Positions 18,201 to 24,627 of a DNA stretch of 64,000 nt are shown piece by piece. Where the stretch lies: NCBI GenBank assembly GCA_016879935.1, contig JAACJQ010000307.1, forward strand, positions 27,742 through 91,741, written 5' to 3'. Position numbers and translations under genes: made by a program. Position 1 is the stretch's first letter, and each line of letters opens with the position of its first letter. The notes below the pieces were generated by a model that was given only the letters and a program-made list of their open reading frames with translations, ran no database searches and was not told the DNA's origin. This stretch comes from Archangiaceae bacterium (GTDB taxonomy: Bacteria > Myxococcota > Myxococcia > Myxococcales > Myxococcaceae).

Positions 18201-19434
18201 GCGTTGGACGACCGGCAGCGATCCCCGGTACTCGCAGGGCGCTGACTGGCGCATCTCGGCCAACTCGCCCACCTCGCACTGGTGGTTCGGGCCGAACCCC
18301 TCGGCGCCTGCCGACAACTACCTCATCTCGCCGCCCCTCGTGGTCGGCACCGGGCCGTTCACGCTCACCTTCAAGCACCGCTTCGACTTCGAGGCCGACG
18401 CGACGACGTTCTACGACGGCGCTGCCCTCGAGATCTCGACCGACGGCCGCACGTGGACCGACCTCGGCGCGAACGCGATGCCCGGGTACACCGGCGCGTT
18501 CCCGAACCAGACGACCAACCCGCTGCGAGGCCGCCGCGGCTACGCCGGCAAGAGCGTCAACTACCCGACGTTCAACACCGAGCGCGTCGACATGGGCACG
18601 ATGTACGCGGGGCAGACGGTGCGGGTGCGGTTCCGCATCGGCTCCGACGACGCCTCGGCCGTGAAGGGCTGGGAGGTCGACGACATCGCCTTCACTGGCC
18701 TCACCGATCTGCCGTTCACCAGCGTCGCGCCCGACCCGAACACCTGCTCGAACAACCGCGCGCCCACGCTGTCGCCCGTGATGAACCTCACCGTTCGTGA
18801 AGGCGACGTCGTCTCGCTCACCGGCATGGGCACCGACCCCGATGGCGACGCGGTCACGATTCTCTTCGTGCAGCGCGAAGGCCCGCTCGTCGATCTCAAC
18901 ATGGGCTCGTTCGTCGCGCCGTCGGTCGACACCAACACCCAGCTCGCCTTCGACGTGACGGCCAGTGACGGCGCGCTCGAGTCGATGCCCCAGCGGCTGG
19001 TCGTCACGGTCGTCGATGGCAGCGGCGCTCCCACCGTGATGGCGCCGCCCTCGCTCGAGGTGATGGAGGGCCAGGCCAGCAGCGTGACCGCGACGGCCTT
19101 CGACCCGCAGGGCGACGTCGTCTCGTTCTCGTGGAAGCAGGTCGCCGGGCCCACGATCATGCTGCGCGACGAGACGAGCGACACCGTGAAGTTCACCGCG
19201 CCGCCCGTCAACGCCGACGTGGTGGTGGTGCTCGAGGTGGTGGCGAACGACGGCAAGGTCGACTCGTTGCCGGCGCGCGTGGAGATCACCATTCGTGACG
19301 CCGGCCTCGCCCCCGTCTCGGACACGGCGGGCAAGGTGCCGACCGGGTGTGTCGGGTGCTCCACCGGTATCGACTCGCTCGCCGTGCTCGGCCTGGTGAC
19401 CCTGCTCGCCCGGCGGAGGCGCACCGCGCCCTGA
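15247..19434 (+). CDS. Secreted M36 (fungalysin-type) metalloprotease with PA domain and MYXO-CTERM tail
   Basis: The 1395-residue protein has, in order: a signal peptide (about 1-24, ending VQAAP); a propeptide (about 25-270); an M36 catalytic domain interrupted by a PA domain (about 495-590, GKIALVDRGNCTFVQK); the zinc site HEWGH at 625-629 with the downstream GMGEGWGD motif carrying Glu652; a CARDB-like Ig domain (about 860-960); a jelly-roll segment (about 975-1165); two Ig/PKD-like domains; and a C-terminal Cys-x-Gly-Cys, hydrophobic helix and Arg-rich end. That last element is the MYXO-CTERM signal, which directs cell-surface anchoring or release. GGAG lies 5 bp before the ATG. It probably degrades extracellular or prey protein. 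Confidence 0.93.
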   Translation: MNTPLATRLSIAVAALCSTVVQAAPDAFLSRGERRELVSPETLSIDARQAFANGFISSTEPRLGVPTFFWAGRPPAGALTPRDMGLSAEQVARRTLFTHAELYRGDRTRWAEARLSNLHELNDQGAVIASFQQDIGGVRVFRDEVKVAMTKDYVVVAIAGYLTPETKRLGSWSLTPSTAAASAVSMMTGRGVEASALKPIAFKDGYQLWQLGDEPTPVRGRRVWFPTPDGLEPGYYVEIELNEGETDSRYFSFVISARDGQVLFQKNLTADASFKVWAEAGGIGLPSDAPSGTSPTPHPAGTPNQFQPPYVAPELVTREYGPISTMDPWLAANATRTEGNNTFTYIDAARPNGFGAGDVAPTPNGDPDAGVLVFDRTYDPLQNPDVSAEQRMAAATQLFYDINFLHDWYYDRGFDERSGNAQTSNFGRGGIENDPINAEGQDNSGRSNANMSTPADGSRPRMQMYIFTGTSTERLSYNGANVAANGAAFGPQTYNVTAEVVYVNDGDPSGMGGSVNDGCQASFMVPVMGKIALVDRGNCTFVQKVQIAQMNGALGVIIADNTTSPQPPELVGSPMPQTLIPAMSLTRTAGTTLKNAVANAPITVTLFRNATTDRDGTLDNGIIAHEWGHYISNRLIGDGNGLSAVQSSGMGEGWGDFHAMLLMVRAEDINVPSNANWNGTWAVGGYTTSATAADGHYYGVRRIPYTVDFAKNGLTFKHIQRGVALPIVPTAYGLDGSLNAEVHSTGEVWCTMLWEAYVALLRDSPRLTFAQAQDRMMRYLVAAYKLTPMMPTFVEARDALLAAAVARDPQDFALIWGAFARRGMGMLATAPDRDASDNRPAVESFVVGNALAITDVTIDDSTMSCDNDGVLDTDEVGKVNVTVKNVGVGPLMGTTVTLSTTSTGLSFPSGAMVTVPMTQPFGSTTVSVPVTLRGVRGFQGVVITVAANDPSLAMAGPITKEYRTRLNSNVRPNGTATDDVEAQMSRWTTGSDPRYSQGADWRISANSPTSHWWFGPNPSAPADNYLISPPLVVGTGPFTLTFKHRFDFEADATTFYDGAALEISTDGRTWTDLGANAMPGYTGAFPNQTTNPLRGRRGYAGKSVNYPTFNTERVDMGTMYAGQTVRVRFRIGSDDASAVKGWEVDDIAFTGLTDLPFTSVAPDPNTCSNNRAPTLSPVMNLTVREGDVVSLTGMGTDPDGDAVTILFVQREGPLVDLNMGSFVAPSVDTNTQLAFDVTASDGALESMPQRLVVTVVDGSGAPTVMAPPSLEVMEGQASSVTATAFDPQGDVVSFSWKQVAGPTIMLRDETSDTVKFTAPPVNADVVVVLEVVANDGKVDSLPARVEITIRDAGLAPVSDTAGKVPTGCVGCSTGIDSLAVLGLVTLLARRRRTAP

Positions 19435-19454
19435 GAAATTCGCGCGGGAATTCT
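19434..19454 (+). terminator. Weak hairpin after the protease gene
   Basis: AGAAATTC and GAATTCT can pair (one bulged A) around the loop GCGCGG, starting at the last base of the stop codon. No T-run follows, so intrinsic termination is doubtful; it may only stabilise the 3' end of the transcript. Confidence 0.28.
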
Positions 19455-19634
19455 GCGCGCTGAACCCTCGTTCCACTCCCCGAAGCGCAAACGACCAGCG
19501 AACCGAGCGGGCCGGTCAGTGCGAGGTGCAGTGGTGACGACGTCCAGCGGGCGCTCCCTCCCGAATGGGCCACGTCCTGTGCACCGCCATCAGCACTGGC
19601 CGGCCCCTCAGGAGGATTCTTCTCTGGAGGCCCG

Positions 19635-19652
19635 GCACTGTGCTTACAGTGC
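19635..19652 (+). promoter_or_regulatory. Perfect 7-bp inverted repeat just upstream of the cpoB-like start
   Basis: GCACTGT and ACAGTGC flank a GCTT loop and end 7 bp before the ATG at 19660. This is where a ribosome-binding site would be, yet no purine-rich element lies there. As RNA it would be a stable hairpin masking translation initiation; as DNA it is a small dyad operator. Either could control the cpoB and UGA-containing gene pair downstream. Confidence 0.35.
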
Positions 19653-19659
19653 GCGCCCG

Positions 19660-20475
19660 ATGCGCCGCCTCCTCGTGACTTCGATCGTTTCCATCTCCGT
19701 CTTCGGCGGGTGTTTCTTCCCCGCTGATCGTGGCCAGCTGCTCGAAGGCCGCGTCGACAAGCTCTCTGACGAGAACAAGAAGCTCAAAGCGGCTTTGTCC
19801 GAGACGCAGGGCAAGCTCGACGACACGACGGCGCAGCTGAAGACGGCCCTCGAGCAGCTCGATCAGGCCTCGCGCACCACCGGCGCCAACATCGGCGTGA
19901 AGGTCGACAGCGCGATTCAAGACGTCGCCGCGCTCCGCGGGCAGATGGAGAGCTACCAGTTCAAGATCACCGAGCTCGAGTCGCGGCTTTCGGCTTCTGA
20001 GAAGACGGCCGCTTCGAACCCCACGCCCTCGAAGGCCGACGAGCCGAAGAAGGAAGAGCTCAAGCGGCCCGACGACCCGAAGGAGTTCCTCAAGCTTGCC
20101 GACGAGAAGGCGAAGGCTGGCGAGAACGATCTCGCGAAGAAGCTCTACGCCGAGTTCTTCAAGAAGTGGCCGCGCGACGAGCTCGCTGGTGACGCGCACT
20201 TCGGGCTCGGCGAGGTGCACTTCCTCGAGTCGAAGTGTCGCGAGGCGCTCTACGAGTACGGCAAGGTGATTCAGGACTTCTCGAAGTCGAAGTCGGCGCC
20301 CATGGCGTACCTGCGCTCCGCCGACTGCTTCAAAGAGCTGAAGATGATGGACGAGGCGAAGCTCGCGCTGAACGAGCTGATCAAGCAGTACGCGAAGACC
20401 GAGCAGGCGAAGCTGGCGAAGACCCGGCTGGCCGAGCTCGAGAAGAAGCCGGCTCCCAAGGGAGGCAAGAAGTGA
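19660..20475 (+). CDS. cpoB: CpoB/YbgF-like periplasmic lipoprotein (coiled coil plus TPR)
   Basis: The 271-residue product has a signal peptide with lipobox VFGGC (Cys at about 16). A long coiled coil (about 30-125, e.g. LSDENKKLKAALSETQGKLD) and a lysine/glutamate-rich linker follow. At about residues 140-262 a TPR domain contains FLKLADEKAKAGENDLAKKL, WPRDELAGDAHFGLGEVHFL and AYLRSADCFKELKMMDEAK. This is the CpoB (YbgF) layout that coordinates the Tol-Pal complex with peptidoglycan synthesis in E. coli, except that this protein is lipid-anchored. The ATG at 19660 gives a good signal peptide. The stop overlaps the GTG start of the next gene (GTGA), so the two are translationally coupled. 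Confidence 0.85.
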   Translation: MRRLLVTSIVSISVFGGCFFPADRGQLLEGRVDKLSDENKKLKAALSETQGKLDDTTAQLKTALEQLDQASRTTGANIGVKVDSAIQDVAALRGQMESYQFKITELESRLSASEKTAASNPTPSKADEPKKEELKRPDDPKEFLKLADEKAKAGENDLAKKLYAEFFKKWPRDELAGDAHFGLGEVHFLESKCREALYEYGKVIQDFSKSKSAPMAYLRSADCFKELKMMDEAKLALNELIKQYAKTEQAKLAKTRLAELEKKPAPKGGKK

Positions 20476-21545
20476 GAGTGCTCAGCCTGTCGCTGTTGCT
20501 CGCGTTGCCCGTGCTGGCCGCGGCGCCCAAGCAGCTCACCATCGCGTACACCGGAGACGTGGGCGGCGAAGTCGCGCCCTGTGGGTGACGCGCGAACCCA
20601 ACTGGCGGTCTGGCCAGACGAAAGACAGTGCTGAACACGCTGACGGGCAAGCCGCTCGTCATCGACTCCGGAAACGCCCTGTTCCGGACGTTGGGTGGTG
20701 CGTCTGACGAGGACAAGCGACGCGCGTCGTTCGTGCTCTCGACCATGGGCGCGCTGGGCACCAACGTGCTCGGCGTCGGCCACCGCGATCTGTCGGCGGG
20801 CCCTGAGTTCCTGATCGCCGAGGCGAAGAAGGCGAACGTGCAGCTCGTGTCGACGAACCTCGAGCTCGAGGGCAAGCCTGCCTTCCCGAAGTCGCTCGTC
20901 GTCGAGAAGAACGGCGTGAAGGTCGCGGTGCTGTCGGTGACGGGGCTCGGTCCCGTGCCCGGCGTGATGGGCCTGATGGGCACCGCGCAGCTGCCCGCGC
21001 TTCTGGCCGAGCTCAAGAAGCTGCCTGCGCGCGACCTCACCATCGTGCTCTGCACCTCGGGCTACGAAGAGGCGATGGCGCTCGCGGGTTCGCTCGAGGC
21101 CTCGGTCGACTTCGTCATTCAATCGGGCGAGTTCCGCGGAACGGTGCCGCCGCAGAAGGTGAAAGACCTGTTCCTGCTCGCCTCGGGGCAGCGTGGGCAG
21201 GCGGTCGGCAAGCTCGAGCTCTCACTCGGCAAGACGAAGGGCGCCTTCGCCGATCTGAACGAAGCCGCGCGCGATCAAGAGCTGCTCACCAACCTCGAGA
21301 CCCAGCTCAAGTCGGTCGACGAGCGGCTCAAGCTCGCGAAGGATGCCGAGGGCAAGAAGGCGCTCGAGACGCTCCGCAAAGACATGAAGGCCCGGCGTGA
21401 CGAGCAGGCGAAGCGGCTCACGAAGGCCGTCGGGGGCCGAACGCTGAAGCTCGACTGGTTGATGCTCGGGCCGGACGTGAAAGACGACCCCGCGCTCAAG
21501 GCCGAGGTGTTGAAGATCGAGCCCAGCTACGAAGGGCTGCACTGA
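20472..21545 (+). CDS. UshA-like periplasmic metallophosphatase-fold protein with in-frame UGA at codon 39 (candidate selenoprotein)
   Basis: The GTG at 20472 has a GGAGG 6 bp upstream and encodes a signal peptide (about 1-18). Residues 23-36 resemble the first motif of the 5'-nucleotidase/UshA family (IAYTGDVGGE, Asp29). Then comes Cys37-Gly38-UGA, and the same frame continues RANPTGGLARRKTV, which is the family sequence after its Pro-Cys-Gly-Cys motif. Later motifs are IDSGNAL and GHRDLSAG, but the usual His-containing 3' motifs are replaced (IVLCTSGYEE, VIQSGEFRG). A charged coiled coil (about 255-325) follows. If UGA is read as selenocysteine the product has 357 residues with a C-G-U redox motif. 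The alternative is a nonsense-mutated Cys codon. Confidence 0.8.
20586..20617 (+). promoter_or_regulatory. UGA codon and candidate bacterial SECIS hairpin
   Basis: The in-frame TGA is at 20586-20588. CTGGC (20602-20606) and GCCAG (20613-20617) form a perfect 5-bp stem around the loop GGTCTG. GGTCT begins 18 nt after the UGA. From memory, the E. coli fdhF SECIS has the same 18-nt spacing and presents GGUCU in its apical loop, where SelB contacts G and U. The lower stem here is poor, as is common for bacterial elements. No selA, selB or selC lies in this window. Confidence 0.65.
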
Positions 21546-21548
21546 GAT

Positions 21549-22019
21549 TCAGAGCGTCTTGAAGTCGAGCGCCTTCGCCCCGAGCTTCTCGGGCAACGTC
21601 ACCGGCTTCGTCGCGCCCTCGAACCCGCGCGGGCCGCCTTCGTCACCGCGAAAGTCAGCGAGCTGCCACGCGCCGCCGAGCAGCGCGAGCGTCCACCCGG
21701 CGTCCTTCGGCAGGTTCTTCACCAGCTCCCGCGGAGGAACCAGACAGTCGACACCACTTGCGCCCAGCACCTTCGCCAGCTCGACCTCGGGGTACGGGCC
21801 GACGATGCCCACCTCTTGCGTGAAGGCGAGCACGATGACGCACGGCCAGTCGCGGTGCCCCGAGGGCTCGATGCGAAGCCACACCGTCCACCTGGTGTCG
21901 GTGGGAGCTGCGTCACCGACGTGCACGCGCGCCGAGGGGTAACGCTCTTTCAGCCAGGCGAGCACGGTGTCGGTCGAGACGTCCTTCGAGGTCAGCACCT
22001 GCAGCTCGGGAAGCAGCAT
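21549..22019 (-). CDS. Hypothetical protein
   Basis: The 156-residue product starts at ATG 22019 (LLPELQVLTSKDVSTDTVLA). It is soluble, with no signal peptide or membrane segment, and has mixed alpha/beta character with several Trp residues (RWTVWLRIE, GWTLALLGGAWQLADF). I do not recognise a family. It ends 3 bp from the stop of the convergent UGA-containing gene and diverges from a TIGR02996 gene. The 76 bp between the two divergent starts would hold both promoters. Codon use matches its neighbours, so it is probably a real gene of unknown role. Confidence 0.7.
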   Translation of the reverse strand: MLLPELQVLTSKDVSTDTVLAWLKERYPSARVHVGDAAPTDTRWTVWLRIEPSGHRDWPCVIVLAFTQEVGIVGPYPEVELAKVLGASGVDCLVPPRELVKNLPKDAGWTLALLGGAWQLADFRGDEGGPRGFEGATKPVTLPEKLGAKALDFKTL

Positions 22020-22095
22020 GGCGCATTTGTCTCGCACCCATCGGGCAGGCGCAACCACTGGCGGCGTCCTGGAGCGGGTCGTAGACACCGGCCTC

Positions 22096-23082
22096 ATGCA
22101 GGCGGGCGACTTCTTTCGCGCGGTCTACGAGCGGCCTGAGGACGACGGCGCGAGGCAGGTGCTGGCCGACCTGTTGATCGAAGCCGGCGATCCGAGAGGC
22201 GAGTTCATCGCGCTCCAGATGCAGCTCAAACGGTCGCGCAAGGCCGAGCTCAAGCTCGAACGATTGCTCGAACGTCACCGCCACGAGTTCCTCGGGCCGC
22301 TCGCCGAGGTGATCTCGAACCGGGGCCAGGTCTGGGAGAAGGGCTTCCTGGTCGCCGCGCGCATGACGCTCGATGGCCGGCTGGTGAACGAGCCGTCGCT
22401 GGCGACGCTGCGATCGATCGAGCTGCTCAACCGTGATGGCGAAGTGCCGACCGAGCTGCTGAGCGAACACACTCGTTCGTTGCGCGAGGTCTCGGGCCTG
22501 CCACGCCAGGCCATGTTGCCGATCTTCGCGGCCGACAGGGCGTTGCCGTTCACCTCGGTGTCGGTCGATGGGCCGGGCAACGCCGAGGCGTGGACTCCAG
22601 GGGAGCTCGATGCCCTGCGCATCGCGCGCGCCTTGCCCGATCTTCGGCTGCTCTCGGTCGCCATCTGGCGTTTTGGCGTCGACGAACTCGAGTGGTTGTG
22701 GACGGCGCCCGTCTTCGGTCGTCTGCGCACCATGGAGCTCGGGCTCCATCGCGTCGCCGTGAACCTGGGGCAGCTGCGCGATCGCCTCGTCACGCTCGAC
22801 GATGGCCCCGATGCGCTCGTGCTCAAGGGCCGGCAGCTCGAGGTGAAGCTCAAGCCGGCAGAGCAGTGGCGGCAGATGCACCTGTTCGTGCGCACGCCGC
22901 TCGTCGACCCCGTGATTCACGACGCGGAGTTGATGCTGCAGTCGTTGCCGTCGAACGGGCTGCTGCGACTCGACGTCACCTGCGACTACCCCGTGACGAA
23001 CGACGCGCTCGCGCGCCTCAAGGCGATCGTGAAGCGCTTTCCACGGCTGGCGCCGGTGACGTGGCCGGTGGGAACGAAGTGA
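22096..23082 (+). CDS. TIGR02996-domain protein
   Basis: This 328-residue protein opens with the TIGR02996 module: DFFRAVYERPEDDGARQVLA then DLLIEAGDPRGEFIALQMQL at about residues 4-44. The rest resembles the other two copies in the window: leucine-rich segments without a catalytic motif (LATLRSIELLN, LRLLSVAIW, LRTMELGLHRVAV). The ATG at 22096 puts the module at the expected place; the longer upstream opening is antisense to the neighbouring gene. The 3' end overlaps the convergent lipoprotein gene by 65 bp, which is more than usual here. The role of the family is unknown. Confidence 0.8.
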   Translation: MQAGDFFRAVYERPEDDGARQVLADLLIEAGDPRGEFIALQMQLKRSRKAELKLERLLERHRHEFLGPLAEVISNRGQVWEKGFLVAARMTLDGRLVNEPSLATLRSIELLNRDGEVPTELLSEHTRSLREVSGLPRQAMLPIFAADRALPFTSVSVDGPGNAEAWTPGELDALRIARALPDLRLLSVAIWRFGVDELEWLWTAPVFGRLRTMELGLHRVAVNLGQLRDRLVTLDDGPDALVLKGRQLEVKLKPAEQWRQMHLFVRTPLVDPVIHDAELMLQSLPSNGLLRLDVTCDYPVTNDALARLKAIVKRFPRLAPVTWPVGTK

Positions 23083-23611
23083 CGGTTCGCGCCGTGTCGT
23101 CGACGAGATAGAGCACCTGACAGGTCGCGACGCCGAGGCAGATCGTCACCGAGCGGTCGTCGAAGGTGAACTCGAACCCCTCACCGCTCGCCGGTTCGAT
23201 GACGCGGTTGCGCTGGAGATCGACGATCGAGAGGCCCGTGGGCTGCCCGGTGTCGTGGTCGGCAGAGATCTTTCGCCCGTCGAAGAAGAGCACCGCCTGC
23301 CTCGCCCCTGACACGGGCTTGTCGCGCAGGAGCGCCTCGAGACACGTGGGAAGCGGGCGACAGTGGGGGAGCGGACTCGTGTCGACGTCGCCGCGCTCGA
23401 TGGGCACGACCGGGGCGTCACCCGTCTCCACCCGCTCCACGAGGACGACGCCCGGTGCCGTCGCGCCCGGCGCCACCTCGGCCTCGTCGATGAACCGCCC
23501 GTCGAAGGTGACGTGCTCACAGTCGATGCCGTCGAGGTCCTCTCCGAGCTCCTCCTCTTCGAGCATCGGGTCACAACCGACGGCCACGACCAGGAGCAGG
23601 AGCCAGCGCAT
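23018..23611 (-). CDS. Hypothetical lipoprotein, acidic N-terminus
   Basis: The 197-residue product starts at ATG 23611 with RWLLLLVVAVGC, a clear signal peptide and lipobox (Cys11), followed by a strongly acidic stretch (MLEEEELGEDLDGIDCE). Cysteines in CEHV, HCRPLPTC and ICLGVATCQ could form disulfides in the periplasm. No known domain is recognised. The final 20 or so residues (PPATSPAPAVESASRSP) are encoded opposite the end of the TIGR02996 gene and look non-structural. A 3'-terminal frameshift or loss of an earlier stop may have lengthened the gene. Confidence 0.7.
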   Translation of the reverse strand: MRWLLLLVVAVGCDPMLEEEELGEDLDGIDCEHVTFDGRFIDEAEVAPGATAPGVVLVERVETGDAPVVPIERGDVDTSPLPHCRPLPTCLEALLRDKPVSGARQAVLFFDGRKISADHDTGQPTGLSIVDLQRNRVIEPASGEGFEFTFDDRSVTICLGVATCQVLYLVDDTARTVTSFPPATSPAPAVESASRSP

Positions 23612-23640
23612 GGCTGTTGGCAGTGCGACGCTCGTGCCGA

Positions 23641-24561
23641 TCACCGCCGCGGGCGCACGCCCACCGCGTCGACGATGGCCTGTCTGAACGCGCTCGCGGC
23701 CGGGTCACGGTTCGTCCGCTCATGCCAGTGGAGGAACATCTCGAACACGAACGGAGCGCCAGGGCCGCGCAGCACCTGCAGGTGGAACGCAGGCGCGAGC
23801 TGGAGCGCGACACTCCGCGGCATGCCGGTGATCAGCTCGGTCGACGAGACGATGCTCGCGGCAGCGCCGAAGGAGGGCACCGTCATCGCGATCTCCCGGT
23901 GGAGCCCCGCTGCGGCGATCGCCCGCTGGACCGAGTGATTGCCTGCACCCGGGCGACCCAGCACGAGGTGAATGTCGATGTGTCGTTCGGCGTTGAACTG
24001 GCGCGCCGAGAGCCGACCCTTCAGCCGCGGGTGGGCGCTGCTCGCGACGTACACCGCCTCCTGCTCGAACAGCTTCGTGCGGTGCAGCCCCTCACCGGGA
24101 AAGGGTGGGCCGATCGCGCAGTCGACGCGCTCGCTCGCCAGGCCTCCTCCCGACACGAGCGCGTCGATGCTGGTGATGGTGAGCCGTGCGCGCGGCAACG
24201 CAGCGACGAACGACTTCACGATCGCCGGCAGCGTCGCCAGTTGGTCCGCGTCAGAGAGGGCGAGGGTGAAGGTGCGCGTGCAGGTGGCGGCGTCGAACAC
24301 CTCGTCGCTCAACGACGCCTCCATGGCGACGAAGGCCTGCCTCAGCACGGGGCCCAGCTCGAGCGCGCGTGGGGTCGGCACCAGGCCCCGCCCTCGGCGC
24401 ACGAAGAGTGGGTCGTTGAGCGCCGCCCGCAGCCGCGACAGGGCGTTGCTGATGGCAGGTGCCGTCACATGCAGTCGGCTGGCGGCGCGGGTCACGCTCT
24501 GCTCCTCGAGCACTGCCGAGAGCACGAGGAGCAGGTTGAGATCGATCGAAGACAGTTTCAT
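23641..24561 (-). CDS. LysR-family transcriptional regulator
   Basis: The 306-residue protein has the LysR winged helix-turn-helix at residues 4-65 (LNLLLVLSAVLEEQSVTRAA, SRLHVTAPAISNALSRLR, FVRRGRGLVPT). A two-lobed periplasmic-binding-like effector domain follows (about 90-300). The TRAASRLHVTAPAISNAL recognition region is typical of the NodD/LinR branch. It is divergent from an FAD-dependent monooxygenase gene across 66 bp. LysR regulators usually control the gene they diverge from in response to a small co-inducer, so the oxygenase is the likely target and its substrate or product the likely ligand. Confidence 0.92.
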   Translation of the reverse strand: MKLSSIDLNLLLVLSAVLEEQSVTRAASRLHVTAPAISNALSRLRAALNDPLFVRRGRGLVPTPRALELGPVLRQAFVAMEASLSDEVFDAATCTRTFTLALSDADQLATLPAIVKSFVAALPRARLTITSIDALVSGGGLASERVDCAIGPPFPGEGLHRTKLFEQEAVYVASSAHPRLKGRLSARQFNAERHIDIHLVLGRPGAGNHSVQRAIAAAGLHREIAMTVPSFGAAASIVSSTELITGMPRSVALQLAPAFHLQVLRGPGAPFVFEMFLHWHERTNRDPAASAFRQAIVDAVGVRPRR

Positions 24562-24573
24562 GGCGTGAATGAA
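24557..24573. promoter_or_regulatory. Candidate LysR operator (T-N11-A dyad)
   Basis: TTCAT (24557-24561) and ATGAA (24569-24573) form a perfect 5-bp dyad around 7 bp. The outer T and inner A fit the LysR T-N11-A consensus (T24557, A24569). The left arm overlaps the regulator's own ATG, a position suited to autorepression with control of the divergent oxygenase gene. Confidence 0.4.
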
Positions 24574-24627
24574 TGACTACACGAAGCATCACTGGTCGTG
24601 AACAGAGTCGCGATGCACGTTGGCGGC

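Noticed and set aside
15415..19476. 1353-codon open frame antisense to the M36 protease gene
   Set aside because: Arg/His/Val-rich shadow typical of GC-rich DNA. No domain, start or ribosome-binding site; the sense strand has a complete, well-defined protease.
20628..21545. A separate gene starting after the UGA at GTG 20628
   Set aside because: No ribosome-binding site or signal peptide at that point, and conserved family residues lie upstream of it. The better SD and signal peptide belong to GTG 20472 in the same frame.
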